This document shows, piece by piece, positions 37,814 to 48,728 of a stretch of 64,000 nt of DNA. How positions within the stretch are numbered: the stretch's first letter is position 1; the number at the start of each line of letters is the position of its first letter. Below the pieces are notes generated by a model. It searched no databases. It was not told the origin of the DNA and saw only the letters and a program-made list of their open reading frames with translations. This DNA comes from Azolla caroliniana. Lineage: Eukaryota > Polypodiophyta. The position numbers and the translations under genes are program-made. The DNA lies in the NCBI GenBank assembly GCA_043228905.1, contig JBHGNT010000010.1, positions 15,562,001 to 15,626,000 of the forward strand, given 5' to 3'.

Positions 37814-39857
37814 TACTCCCCCTCTTTAAAACATTGCACTCTTGCAATGGAAAGTTAGGGAAGTTAGTTGTTAGAGTCGTTTCGCGTTCCCATGTGGCAT
37901 CTTTGATTGATTTATCCATCCATTTTATTTTAAATTCTCGGATTTCCTTAGTACGTAATTTTTTTGTTTTAACATCGAGAATTCTTTCTGGTACATGTGG
38001 TTTAGAAGATAAATCTTCAGAAGTAACCAGAGTTTCAGTTGTAACTGTATTGTCGCCAGAACCTAGAAGTTCTTTTAGACGACTTACATGAAAGACTGGA
38101 TGGATTCCAACACCATCGGGAAGAGCGAGACGATAGGCTGATGATCCAATGCGTTTGAGGACTGTAAAAGGTCCACAAAACCGTGGGGCTAACTTAGCGC
38201 ACTTACCCGTAGACAATGTCTTAGAATTGTGAGGTACACGTAAAAATACCTTCTGTCCAGGGCTGAATACACGAGGTTGCCTGTGATGATCGGCATAAAA
38301 ACGCGCTCTATCTTGAGCTGTTTTTATATTATCCCGTGCAATATGCAACATATCTTGCATATCCCGAAGAAAGTTTTGCGTACTTCGCAACTCATCATGA
38401 TGTATATTAACATCAATCGGGGCTCGTGGCTGAAATCCATACATCAACATAAAAGGACTATATCCCGTCGACGTATGCTTGGAGCTGTTATAAGCAAACT
38501 CCAAAATTGGGAGGTAACGTTCCCATTTTGTTGGTTTTGCACCAACGTATGCTCGAAGCATGTCCTCAATAATTTGATTTACTCGTTCTGTCTGTCCATC
38601 GGATTGAGGATGATCCGTGGAGCTCATGCTCAACGTAGTTTCTAACTTCTTAAAGACTTGCGTCCAGAAGTCACTAGTAAACTTCGGATCTCGGTCACTC
38701 ACGATATCCATCGGTAACCCGTAAAAACGAAATAACTCATCAACGAATTGGTAAGCCAATTCAGGAGCTGTTACCGTGGTTTTAGTAGCAATAAATCTGG
38801 CCATTTTAGTTAGTCTGTCAACCACAACCCATATGGCATCATGACCTTTTTGGGTGCGAGGAAGGCTAACAATAAAATCCATGGATATACTTTCCCACTT
38901 ATTATTGGGAATGTCCAAGGGATGTAAAAGTCCTGCGGCTTTAAGTCGCTCGGCTTTGTTAACCTGACATTGGTGACATTTAGTCACATAGCTATGTATG
39001 TCAGGACGCATCTTAGGCCAATAAAATTGAGTGGAGATGAGAATGAGTGTACGATGTATTCCAGGGTGCCCTGCTGAGGGTGCATCATGGCATTCAAAAA
39101 GAATTCTCTTTTTGACCTCAGGTAAATCTGGAACACAAACCTTCCCATTACGGTAGAGCAGACCGTTAGCAATGTGGAAGTATTCCTTCGAGGGTGTGGT
39201 GGTGTCTGTTCCAGACTCGACTCTTGCCCAGTATTTTGCAAAATAATTGTCATCAGGATACTTTCCTCGAAGGTGATCATAAAGATCTGATGTTATTTCA
39301 GTGAAGCTAAGCATGTTAACTTCACGGATGCGACTTAGTGCATCAGCGACAGTATTCATGGAACCTTTACGATATCGTATGGAAAAATCAAAGTCCTGGA
39401 TGAGATCAGCCCATCGTGCCTTACGACCTTTCAGGTCTTGTTGGTCACAAAAATATTTCAAGGACTCGTGGTCCGTAGTTACCACAAAGCGATTTCCATA
39501 AAGATAATGGCGCCATGTTTTGAGCGCATGTATAACCGCAAATAATTCCTTTTCTTGAACGGTATACCGACATTGAGCAGAATCAAGTTTCTTACTCTCG
39601 AATGCTATTGGTTTACCATCTTGATACAAGACAGCACCTATAGCATAATCGCTTGCGTCGGTTTCAACCTCAAAAGGTTTTGAAGGATCGGGTAAAAGAA
39701 GTGAAGGAGCCTTGCATACCAAGTCCTTGAGTTCCTTAAAGGCGAGGTCTAGTGTAGCATTCCACACAATAGGTTTTGTAGACTTACGCGTTTGACCTTT
39801 TAGAAGATCAGTAAACGGCGTCGTCAATTGTGAGTAACTACGAAGAGATTTTCGCAA
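37800..39857 (-). pseudogene. chromovirus pol, 3' part: RNase H, integrase, chromodomain
   Basis: 685-codon open frame. RNase H starts at ETDASDYAIGAVLYQ (about residues 64-79). The integrase has an HHCC zinc finger (HDAPSAGHPG to CHQCQ), then Asp in SMDFIVSLPRT, Asp in IVSDRDPKF and Glu in DGQTERVN. The C-terminus carries a chromodomain-like segment (about 623-666, PERILDV to ATWERE), which marks the chromoviruses and can target chromatin. The frame ends 14 bp inside the 3' LTR. Upstream it is cut off from RT by a TGA (39884-39882, in the motif V-R-S-F-L-G-F, so CGA is expected) and a frameshift near 39950. Confidence 0.88.
37814..37826 (-). other. polypurine tract of the chromovirus
   Basis: On the minus strand AAAGAGGGGGAG lies two bases before the 3' LTR. 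This is the primer for plus-strand DNA synthesis. The pol frame reads through it and stops inside the LTR at 37800. Confidence 0.8.
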
Positions 39858-39948
39858 AAATCCGACAAAACCAAGGAATGATCAAACTTCTCGAATATTC
39901 CGAAGAGTGGGCCAAAGCTTGATTTTCTCGATGCGAGAAGGATCAATT

Positions 39949-41829
39949 TCAACCTCCTCGTTCGGTTATGAGATGTCCAAGATAAGTAATTGATTTCTCG
40001 AAGAACTCACATTTTGAGATCTTCGCGTAAAATTGTTTGTCACGCAATATTTGTAAAACAAAGCGGACATGTCTAGCATGTTCTTGTAATGTACGGCTAT
40101 AAACTAAAATATCATCTAAGAAGATAACGACAAATTTTCCAAGTTGTTCTCGGAAAATGTCATTCATTTCTTGTTGAAATGTAGCTGGAGCATTGGTCAA
40201 ACCAAAAGGCATAACCAAAAACTCATAATGGCCGTAGCGCGTACGAAATGCTGTTTTAGGAACATCGTCCTCACTTATTCGTATTTGATGGTAGCCAGTA
40301 CGGAGATCAAGTTTCGTAAAATACCGAACTCCCTGGAGACGGTCAATTAGATCGTCAGCCCGGGGCAATGGGTACGAATTCTTGATCGTCACTTTATTCA
40401 AGCGTCGGTAATTAATACACATACGCCATGTGCCCTCTTTCTTTTTAACCAAGAGAACTGGTGCACCCCATGGAGATTTACTATAACGTATATAACCCAT
40501 TCGTAAATAGTCCTTAAGTTGCTTAGCTACCTCATCCTCTTCAGATCGACTTAGGCGATACAGAGGTATACTAATGGGTGCAACGCCAGGTACAATATCT
40601 ATACGATGGTCTATATTACGTTTAGGAGGTAAACCATCGGGTAGTTCACTCGGAAAAACATCACGAAAATCGTTTACGATTTCATCAAGTTGTTTTTGTT
40701 CAAAATATGTTAATTGACCCGAGACATTATCGATATTGTAAACGTGAATGTCCGGATCAAGTACACAATAAAATAACGTAGAACAAGACAACTCGGATAT
40801 TGATGGACACGAGGAAACAATCGAGAGGGATTGTTTTGTTACACATTGAATAAAATGCGTACAATCGTTGAGTACAAAAGAAATGGAATGGCGAACCCAA
40901 TCAATAAATAAAGAAGAGCTTTTATTATAAAACCAGGGATAACCCAGTATTACATCGGTGGTACTAAGATTCATTACATGGAAGTCTACTTCCTCTATAT
41001 AGGTATCAATAGAAATTCCTAAAGAATGAATCGCCCCGTTGATGTGTTGTACTCTTCCATCAGCCAAGTGCACCGTGTAGGTGTGATCACTTACGGTGGG
41101 TTGGATTCCCCATATCTGTACCAAACGATCATTCACAAAATTGTGTGAGCTTCCCGAATCAAATAAAAATTGTACGGGAGATCCATTGATATACCCGTTT
41201 GCACGTAGTAAATCATTGGGACCCAATACATAATGAGGGAAAGAACATTGACAATTACTCAAATGATGTGTATAGACCTGAAGGACATTAGGAATCTGAC
41301 CTTTATGATCTGTAGCTTTAGGTTTGGCGTCGTGCTCTTTTCGTTGGAGCTTACGACATTGCTCTTTTGTATGACCCTTCTTTTTGCAGAATACGCAAAA
41401 AGGATGTTGTCGCTTATAATCGCGATCCATGAATTCGTTGGGTGTCTTGCGTTTCCCAACGAATTGCGACTGCTTAGTCCCGGGCGCTTCGTTGGGTTTG
41501 TTATGGTCCTTCTTCGAAGTGCGTTGATAGCGAAGAACTATCTCAACGGCCTCTTCGAAGGATTTTGGATCCTTATCGTGCACTATCCAGTGATAGTCCG
41601 AATTGGGGATGCCATTGACAAAACAAGCTATTAACCAATTGTCCCCTTCTAGACCCGATTTTTGGATTTGGGTTCTAGCATGGTGGACATAATCTTCTAG
41701 CGAGGAAAACTTCCTGCTAGAGAGGTTCATTAAAGCTTGTGCTGCCTCGGTTCGAGAGGGAGGTTGTAGAAATTGACCCTTGAAAACTGTGACAAAGTCT
41801 GTCCAGGTCTCGGGCAATCTCCCCAAAGT
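39949..41829 (-). pseudogene. chromovirus gag C-part, protease and reverse transcriptase
   Basis: 625-codon frame counted from 41826. It has a CCHC knuckle at about 144-157 ([14 protein letters not shown]), aspartic protease DSG at 223-225, and reverse transcriptase with FLDD at 569-572. It ends early at 39949 because of a one-base gain just after YLGHLITE. At its start an in-frame TGA (41832-41830) parts it from the gag N-terminus in the same frame. Confidence 0.88.
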
Positions 41830-41832
41830 TCA

Positions 41833-42234
41833 GAGCCCACGCCACCAAGCGGCGGCCTTACCCCCTAGTTCTCGGCCGACATATGCAATCTTCGTACTAT
41901 CTGGCGTGGGATAGAGCTCAAAATGAGACTCCCATCGGCCCAGCCACGTGCAGATTGCTTCTTCGGTTCTTTCCTTTTTATCTCCCGTAAATGGCTTTAC
42001 GACAAAGGATGGTTCACCCTGACGCTCATCAGGTCTATTAATCTCATTTTGGAGACTAATGACTCGTGCCTCGAGAGCACTTTGAGATTGCCGAAATTCG
42101 GTCAACTGCTGCGCGGTTGAACTAAGGAAATGTTGTACTTGTAAAATATACGCCTCAATGGACATTGTCCCAGGAGGATTTCCTTGAGGTCTTTCCGCTT
42201 GAGCGGAGGGCATCGGGTCGTTATTCTGAGCCAT
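41833..42234 (-). pseudogene. chromovirus gag N-terminal part
   Basis: The first good ATG is at 42234 (MAQNNDPMPSAQ). The frame runs with coiled-coil-like content (QQLTEFRQSQSALEARVISL) to AAWWRGL and then TGA at 41832-41830. The gag capsid part continues in the same frame after this stop. A longer frame reaches 42324, but that extension looks like leader. Confidence 0.8.
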
Positions 42235-43430
42235 TGAATGATTATTTTTGGCAAAGAAATAAGATAAGGTCAGACAAATAGTCATAACATCTTGTCGTGG
42301 TGTAAACATATCATGGGCAAACATTAATCGATATCATGATCTCACGTCAATACCCCTCTAGACGTATGAGATGAGGTTCAAGATCAGGTTACTATGGTAA
42401 CACAGAGGTGTTTTAAAAACCATGGGGGTGACAAATGAATGCCTTTCCCTGATCTCTATATCGATTTTTTTCATGGCGGCTCCCCGAGGCTCAACCATGT
42501 ATGTTCGCGTCATGAATAGTTTATACACGAAAAAAATGTTAACAATAACTATGTTTCTGTGCCCACATATGTGGTTTCGGCTCTTTAAGTCCTATTACGA
42601 GGACCCCGAAGTGCACTTAGACCTAAAGTCTAAACATGTATTATAGTCATATGTATCAACGATGTTGTATGGTGTTGGTCATATTTGAACTCAAGACCTC
42701 GAGGACAAATACATTAAACACTTGAGCCAACCAAGTAGATTGCACGTCTTGAATGTTTAATGTTTGAGGCGTATTCGAGATATGCGAGGCATTTGCCCCT
42801 ATATGTTTTTGTTTAAAAGAAACATATAGGTCAAGTGGCCTTATTTCTCCCTCATTTATTACCCACTATGGTTGTACGCTACCTAACCTCAAGCCTCGTA
42901 ATTACGATGGCATATGCCAAAGTGTAACCTAATGGTCAAGCCGAATGAGCCCTTGTGTCTTCGTAGGCTCATGTGGCCCATCACATGGTCACGTCATTAC
43001 GAATGGCGCTCGTAAGAACGAGCTCATGGTGGCATCGTATCCATGTAACGAGGGGAGATGTTGGATACGTGTGTCATTAGAGCGACCCTACTTGATGTGG
43101 ATCAAGCCCGACGTATTCAACATCATTTTGGCTATACGAGGTTCGTTACGTAACGAAAGATCAAAGTGACCAACGGGAATTTCAACAATAAAAATTGTTG
43201 ATAAAAGGGATGGTGACAACGCCATTCTCACAAAAATGTGAGGACGGCCACCAAAATCCTCTCCCCAATTAGGAAAACATTTGATATGAATCACGTAATC
43301 TAAAATATACACATATGTCAATATATCACATATATACGATCAGAGACGTATATAAGTGACCACATATGCGTATACTAAATGAATCGTTTTTTTTATATAG
43401 CCAACAATGATGTATTCGGGATACGTAATC

Positions 43431-43672
43431 GAGGCATATACCTCTACGCACACGAAACATCCGAAAATAAGGTTAAGCGTAATTCGCAATTGAGGTATTG
43501 ACCTCTTACGCATAGTAAATCCAACGCATATCATTTCGAACGAAGCGAGGTATTGACCTCGTACGCGAACGTAACATATGTTCGTGAACGTAATACGCAA
43601 TTGAGGTAATAACCTCGTACGCATACGACACTCATCACATATGATTTATATGTCAAACGAGGTATTGACCTC
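43431..43672. repeat. five hairpin units in the chromovirus leader
   Basis: The palindrome GAGGTATTGACCTC or a near variant occurs at 43431-43444, 43492-43505, 43547-43560, 43603-43616 and 43659-43672, spaced 61, 55, 56 and 56 bp, usually followed by GTACGC-like sequence. They lie in the roughly 1.7-kb untranslated leader between the 5' LTR and gag, where a packaging or dimerisation signal could sit. Confidence 0.8.
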
Positions 43673-43920
43673 GTGGACATATGTAAACGTTTAAGATAAC
43701 CAATTAAATACCACGTCAACATCATTGAATATATGAAAAAAAAACTACATATTAAGTATACACATGTATAGAAGGGAGAAGAAAAATTAGATAAAAAATT
43801 AAGGAAAATTTACCGAAGTTCTTTCGCTAATCCTTGTTTGCATGAAGGCGACCGCACAACGATCAATCGCCATCCCACGTGAAGACAAAAAGAAAACCAA
43901 AAGAAACGTTAGTACATAGG

Positions 43921-43933
43921 CTCTGATACCAAA
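43921..43933 (-). other. primer-binding site of the chromovirus
   Basis: On the minus strand TTTGGTATCAGAGCC begins at the inner end of the 5' LTR. TGGTATCAGAGC is complementary to the 3' end of plant initiator tRNA-Met. Confidence 0.88.
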
Positions 43934-44398
43934 TATTAGAGATTAGGTACTAAAGTAAGCATAAAATAAGGATATATCAATGATAGATCTAGAAAGAATA
44001 GAGAGAAAAGAGAGAAAGAAGGGTGCCGATCCACCCGACCACCCCCGAGCGAAGGGATCGAGACGGACTCGAGCCTCGATCGGCGTCCCATACCACCGCC
44101 TTGGCGTCGAGTCGTACCTGGATGATAGCGCGCTTGCTACAAGAGTCGTTCCACTCACGGACAGAGTCTCGACGTAGTCAATGCATGATGAAATGAGGGT
44201 AGCTAGGCCTCTTATTTATAGTAATTCTCAAGGCCCCCAGCCATGTTCACACTTGGCCTCATGGGTTGTCTCAATCCCGAGGATTAAAAGTAATCCTCCC
44301 CTTCTTTAGACTCTTTGTTTAACCCTCACACTTATCCACGTGTATAGAATACTACGACAATTCTCACCACGGGATATTATATGGTCATGCCCGTAACA
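43934..44398 (-). repeat. 5' LTR of the chromovirus
   Basis: 465 bp, no difference seen from 37349-37813. Promoter and start of the element's transcript are expected here; a TATTTATAG-like box is visible near 44212-44221. Confidence 0.92.
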
Positions 44399-44403
44399 GC
44401 CTG

Positions 44404-46639
44404 GGTCATTGTTATTTGTGGGTGTAGCAATTAACATCCCAACCTTTAGTTCTTGCAAGTTGCCTTGCCACCTAGATTCAATTGCTTTTGTCATCCTTGG
44501 TCTCACATAAATGTCTCTTTGTTGTGGGTGGACCAAACTATCATCAATCACATTAGGTGTTATGTATGGCGATTGAGAACCAAGAGATCGTTTGTTGTAT
44601 AGACCATGTAAATGGCATTTGCAAGGTCCATGTTACCTGCAACACAATTTTCAATAATTTCTTGCTGATTTGCAAAGAACACATCCCACCATGATGTATC
44701 TTGTTGTGCCATATATTTCTATGTTGTATCAATATGCTTCTTATTCTCACTTAAGGCTTGCTTCCATAAGTTCCTTTGCTCTTTTACCAGCTCGCTAAGC
44801 ATTCCTTTTTTTGTCTCAATTGGCATTTGTTTTACTCCATAAACAGTTGTAGATGACATATGAAAGGAACTAGCAACCACCTTCAAGCTCCCATTGTGGT
44901 GATGATGAGTCTTGCATTGTATACAACAATGTGGATCCACTTATGTCATTGTGCTTTATCAAGAAAACGTGATTAAAACTTATAAATTGTTTAATTGAGC
45001 TAGGACTTTAACATTTCCCTCCCCACCATCCAATATGTATATCTTAAAATCATATATCTCTTTTAGGTGGATCACATTCGGACGTGGTGTGTATGCATCA
45101 CAAATGATATCAAATAACTTTGGTAATGTGAAGACATCATTTCGGCCCAACTGTCTTGAGAAAGTATTGAACATCTTATCAATATGCTCATGTGTGTGAC
45201 CAACCAAGAGGAAGTTAACTTTCACTTTCCTAAACAATCCTTGGTTGACCAACATACTTAGATATCCAAAGACAATTGAGTTTTTGTTCTCCCTAGTTGT
45301 GTTGTTCAAGAATAGGGGGCAATGGATGGCCCCAACACATCAAAACCTTTGAATCATTGTGACTGTCAAGTTCGGGTCATTGTAGACATTCGGGTAAGTT
45401 ACGAAGACATTAGGTCTAATTGACCCATATAAGCCAAGCAACCCACCAAGTGCATCTGAACGAGATATTCATCATTGATGTCTTTAGGAAGCCACCGCAT
45501 GTGTGATAGACATGTCTTCTTCTAGTCCATACCATCGATCATTAGACACATGTATTGTTCGGGATTCTTCAACGACTTCTTTCTGTGATGCATTGCTTTC
45601 TTTCGCTCCAAAGATTGGGCTTCGTGATGGTCCTTTAACAATGTCTTATTTAAGTCCTTTTCCTTTGATGACTTGGCACCCTTAGCCATGCTCTTCAGAT
45701 TTGCACAAATTGAGGAATACCCCATGCGTACTTTCGTGGTATAATAACGTTTGTAAAGCGAGTTGTCCACAATCTTGTGAATTGGCTATACGTGACGTAT
45801 CTATCACTCGATGCACACATATTTGATCTGTAGGGGTCGTATACCTCACGTCGTGTGTAATTATTTGAGAGATGCAGTTTGCCCGTAGTTGGCATTACTT
45901 CACAATTTAGCTTGAAGTAGTTCTTCATCCAACCAATAGCATGTCTTCCAACTGCACCCATCATACTTGGACAATTGCTACATTGGATACTAGGATCACC
46001 ATTAAGAACTCGTTGTTGCACTCGATGTAATCTCATGTTACTAATGCACAATGAAAATTTGAATGCAACTCTACAACATTGGTGTGCATAGAAGATGTAA
46101 TACTCAAATGAGATAGAGATGTCTGATGATCTGTTAGACACCACTTGCATGTGTGTTGAAAGGTAAGTGTCTTGCTCAGCACCAGTGAGTGAAAAATAGT
46201 AACGCCTTAACTCCCTCAACTTATCCTTACCAATCTTGGACATGCAACCACGACCACAACATGATTTGTTGACATCTAATCCGAGTTGTTTTTTTGATGT
46301 AAATAGGTTGAACCTCGCTCGACGTATTCTATGTGGAATCCTCTATATGTGCATGGGGCTTGCCGACTAGTTGTTGTGTGCATTATTCACTAATGGATCT
46401 GCATTGGAGTCGGGAATGTCGGCCTTTGCATATGCCTCAGTAATCTGGGGTGTTTGAGTGGCACAACCTTCAGATTCTATATCGACATTGTAGTTGTACT
46501 CCTCAATAGAGAACTCTTGATGTATGTCAATATTTCTTGGAGTTTGGGAATATTCTTCAACAAAATATTCCTCAAAAGAAAAAGGCGACCCTTTGGGGAA
46601 AGAATACTCCTCAACAGAAAATGGCGAATTTTGACTCAT
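44404..46639 (-). pseudogene. DUF7869-type transposase-like pseudogene (main part)
   Basis: Broken minus-strand gene. Pieces in order: 46639-46367 (acidic start with VEEYS-like repeats), 46243-45695 (residues AVGRHAIGWMKNYF and VTYSQFTRLW), 45770-45522 (SLERKKAMHHRKKS then CLMIDGMD), 45309-44980 (FGYLSMLV, VNFLLVGHTHEHIDKMF, YTPRPNVIHL), and 44940-44404 in several frames. The pattern IDGMD ... LLVGHTHEHID is what I know from DUF7869 proteins, thought to be transposase-derived with an RNase H-like core. Stops and frame changes separate the pieces, so it is inactive. The chromovirus removed it from its 3' end. No terminal inverted repeats of its own could be set. Confidence 0.6.
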
Positions 46640-46943
46640 AGCTGAAAAATCTTTTTATCTCTGACTATAATGCACTCTTGATCAAATTAGAGCTTCTAAC
46701 AAATGGATCAATATAAATGAGTATAACTTCCCTTATATTATTTTTTATAACATAATGTCATTTTTTTATATTTGCAATTATGTTTATAAAATAATAAATA
46801 TAAATATAAGAGCCATATATGTATTCTAAGCCTATAATTTAATATCTATGAACATGTATAATATATTGTTAAGTAGTACATATATAGTTATAAAGAATAG
46901 CTATATAGTTATATCAATATATATGTGTTAATATGTCTATAGA
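46640..46943. other. AT-rich spacer
   Basis: Very AT-rich (runs of TATATA, ATAATAAATATAAATATAAG). It could hold the promoter of the pseudogene starting at 46639. No gene. Confidence 0.5.
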
Positions 46944-47629
46944 TTTTTATTTTTTTTCCAAAAACATCTACTTCCATTAGTTAAGAATGTACAAAGGAAT
47001 CATTTACAACTCATATATTACAAGACATCTTGCATGTCAAAGGAAAACAATGTGTAGATGAAACAACATAAAAAAAAAAAAACCACTCCAAAACACCACA
47101 TCATTCTATGTGTATAACATTACTCGAACACATATTCTCCACGTGAGCCTCATACAAAACAGAAATTCAGCATAGATGTCCTCCATTCGCTCCTCATGGC
47201 AACACCCATCTAGATGTTAGGAACACTTGGAGGGAACAGCCACCGCGGTGGTTGATAATTCCAATTCACTTTACCATCCATTAACTGCAGCATCGACGAA
47301 CCGCTCCATTTCCGAAGGAATCGAGCTCTAGCTTCTTCACTTGCATCAGATGGCCCTTGAAGACTTTCAAACTCACCTCACAACGTAGAAATAAGATTAA
47401 ACCAGATCATCATTAAATTCTCAGCCGGTGGGGTTCGTTTACCTGCGAGGGTCTCCTTGCACCGAGATACCCACACTTGCCAGACCGTAAGGCCGACCAC
47501 TAATACCCATATGTCCACGTAGCGTTCTTGTAAGAAGAATAAACCTCCTTGCGTTGCTGGTTGCACAGATCCTTGCTTCACCATTAAAGAAGGATTGTTT
47601 CCATTCCACCCTTGAAACCACGAGGCCAA
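46944..47629 (-). mobile_element. LINE 3' end with ORF2 C-terminal remnant
   Basis: On the minus strand, 47629-47378 reads ASWFQGWNGNNP, VGLTVWQVWVSRCKETLAGK and MMIWFNLIST. A further stretch reads KVNWNYQPPRWLFPPSVPNI and stops, and the element ends CTAATGGAAGTAGATGTTTT plus an A-rich tail (46944-46958). The pattern W..W..W..RC/N plus a C-terminal P-P-W phrase resembles the tail of plant LINE ORF2 after the RT zinc-binding region. The same 3' signature is found at 24827, 25142 and 27930. Confidence 0.5.
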
Positions 47630-47819
47630 TATATTTATTTATTATAATGTTTATATATTAATACAATTATAGAGATATATATTACAAGTTTATATATACA
47701 ATATATATATATATATATATATACTCTACCTATATATAAATATATATACTCCACCTATAAATAAACTATATGAAAAGTAACTATTTATATATATTTAATT
47801 AACTAACCCCGGTTAACGT
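47630..47819. other. AT-rich spacer with (AT)n tract
   Basis: Nearly pure A/T, including a TATATATATATA run at about 47700-47723. No gene. Confidence 0.7.
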
Positions 47820-47837
47820 AACCATAGTCACCTAACC

Positions 47838-47857
47838 CACGTGGGACCTATATATAG
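47838..47857 (+). promoter_or_regulatory. putative core promoter: G-box and TATA box
   Basis: The palindrome CCCACGTGGG contains a G-box (CACGTG, 47838-47843), followed by CTATATATAG (47848-47857). About 120 bp downstream is an ATG-bearing exon-like segment. The GC-richer composition of 47820-48050 stands out from the AT-rich flank. Promoter activity is inference. Confidence 0.5.
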
Positions 47858-47975
47858 CGCACTCTCGTCCATTCGAGGAGCACATGCAAACAAGAGCACA
47901 AAACACAGCAACACTTACCCATTGTCACGTATACACTTCCCGACCGAGCACACAAACACCTCCGACCCGAACTCC

Positions 47976-48040
47976 ATGCTTCTCTTCGAGCCCCAACAAA
48001 TAAACATGTCGACGAAGAAGATCGAGCGTACTAACTCCAA
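47976..48040 (+). CDS. candidate first coding exon, rest not found
   Basis: From ATG 47976 the frame reads MLLFEPQQIN MSTKKIERTN plus S and then a GT-containing donor (AACTCCAA|GTAGGT). A second in-frame ATG lies at 48006. There is a G-box/TATA promoter in front and a plausible leader. Without splicing the frame stops at once. The region behind it is filled by a hairpin minisatellite, a solo LTR and a 12.9-kb copia element. I cannot identify the product or any later exon; it may be a dead or chance exon. Confidence 0.3.
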
Positions 48041-48059
48041 GTAGGTACCCCAACTGTAC

Positions 48060-48285
48060 GGATGATACAGTGCACATTCCAATTTCCAACATTGTACCAA
48101 CTGGCTATTTTGTATCAAGTTGGATTTCACAATGGTGTCCTTCTCACCAACTTGATACTTTGTATCGAGTTAGGGTTTGATTTCTGTGTTTTGTACCCCA
48201 ACTCGATACTTCGAGTTGGCGTTTCATTTCTGTATTTTAGACACCAATTTGATACAAAGTATTGAGTTGGGGTTTGATTTCTGTG
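48060..48285. repeat. hairpin minisatellite (left part, split by insertions)
   Basis: Units of roughly 50-55 bp contain an inverted pair, CCAACTCGATACTTTGTATCGAGTTGG in variant forms, then GGTTTGATTTCTGTGTTTTGTACC. At least three units lie here. The array continues at 61618-61692 beyond the inserted elements, so the solo LTR and copia element landed inside it. Confidence 0.75.
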
Positions 48286-48719
48286 TGTTAATAATTAGGT
48301 AATTAACTAGGGTTAATTAGTGACTAATTATGTGAGTAGTTAAGCAAATTATGGAAGGTTATGTGATATGTGTGTGTATGTGTGTGAGAGGAAGATACAC
48401 TTATGAACAATAATATAAATGGGGGATGACTAACGAGAGTGTATATTAAAAAGCATCATCTAATACAAAAATACCCACAATGAGGTATATATATATCTCA
48501 TGTGCAAAGGTGCACATGTATGAGTAGAATATAGGTACAAAGGTTTAAGTCCTATATTAAATGATCATGGGAGTGGAGGATCTACAATGTATCCCACTCA
48601 AGTACAAAATCCTATTTAAGGCTTTACGGTCAACACACTAACTAGATTCTATTTAGGTAACTACTAAGTTATCTGTGTTCACTAACTAAATAAATCTACT
48701 TAAGCTTTATATCTCAACA
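48286..48719 (-). mobile_element. solo LTR 2 (-)
   Basis: 434 bp. On the minus strand it starts TGTTGAGATATAAAGC and ends TTATTAACA, with the perfect target duplication CTGTG (48281-48285 and 48720-48724). Related along its whole length to solo LTR 1 (about 90 percent by eye) but in opposite orientation. The two look like giant terminal inverted repeats until the separate target duplications are seen. Confidence 0.87.
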
Positions 48720-48728
48720 CTGTGTTTT

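Larger units (their letters stand above)
37349..44398 (-). mobile_element. complete Ty3/gypsy chromovirus (Tekay/Del-like)
   Basis: A 7050-bp element in minus orientation has 465-bp LTRs in which I see no difference, the 5-bp target duplication GCCTG (37344-37348, 44399-44403), a tRNA-Met-type primer-binding site, a polypurine tract and gag-PR-RT-RH-IN-chromodomain order. LTR ends are TG...TA rather than TG...CA. Identical LTRs mean a very recent insertion, yet the coding region has two in-frame TGA codons and one frameshift, so this copy cannot encode its own proteins. It inserted into the DUF7869-type pseudogene. Confidence 0.92.

Noticed and set aside
36737-48719. A DNA transposon with ~420-bp terminal inverted repeats around the transposase pseudogene
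   Set aside because: Each supposed terminus has its own perfect 5-bp target duplication (ATGTG; CTGTG) and complete TG...CA ends, so they are solo LTRs of one family in opposite orientation.
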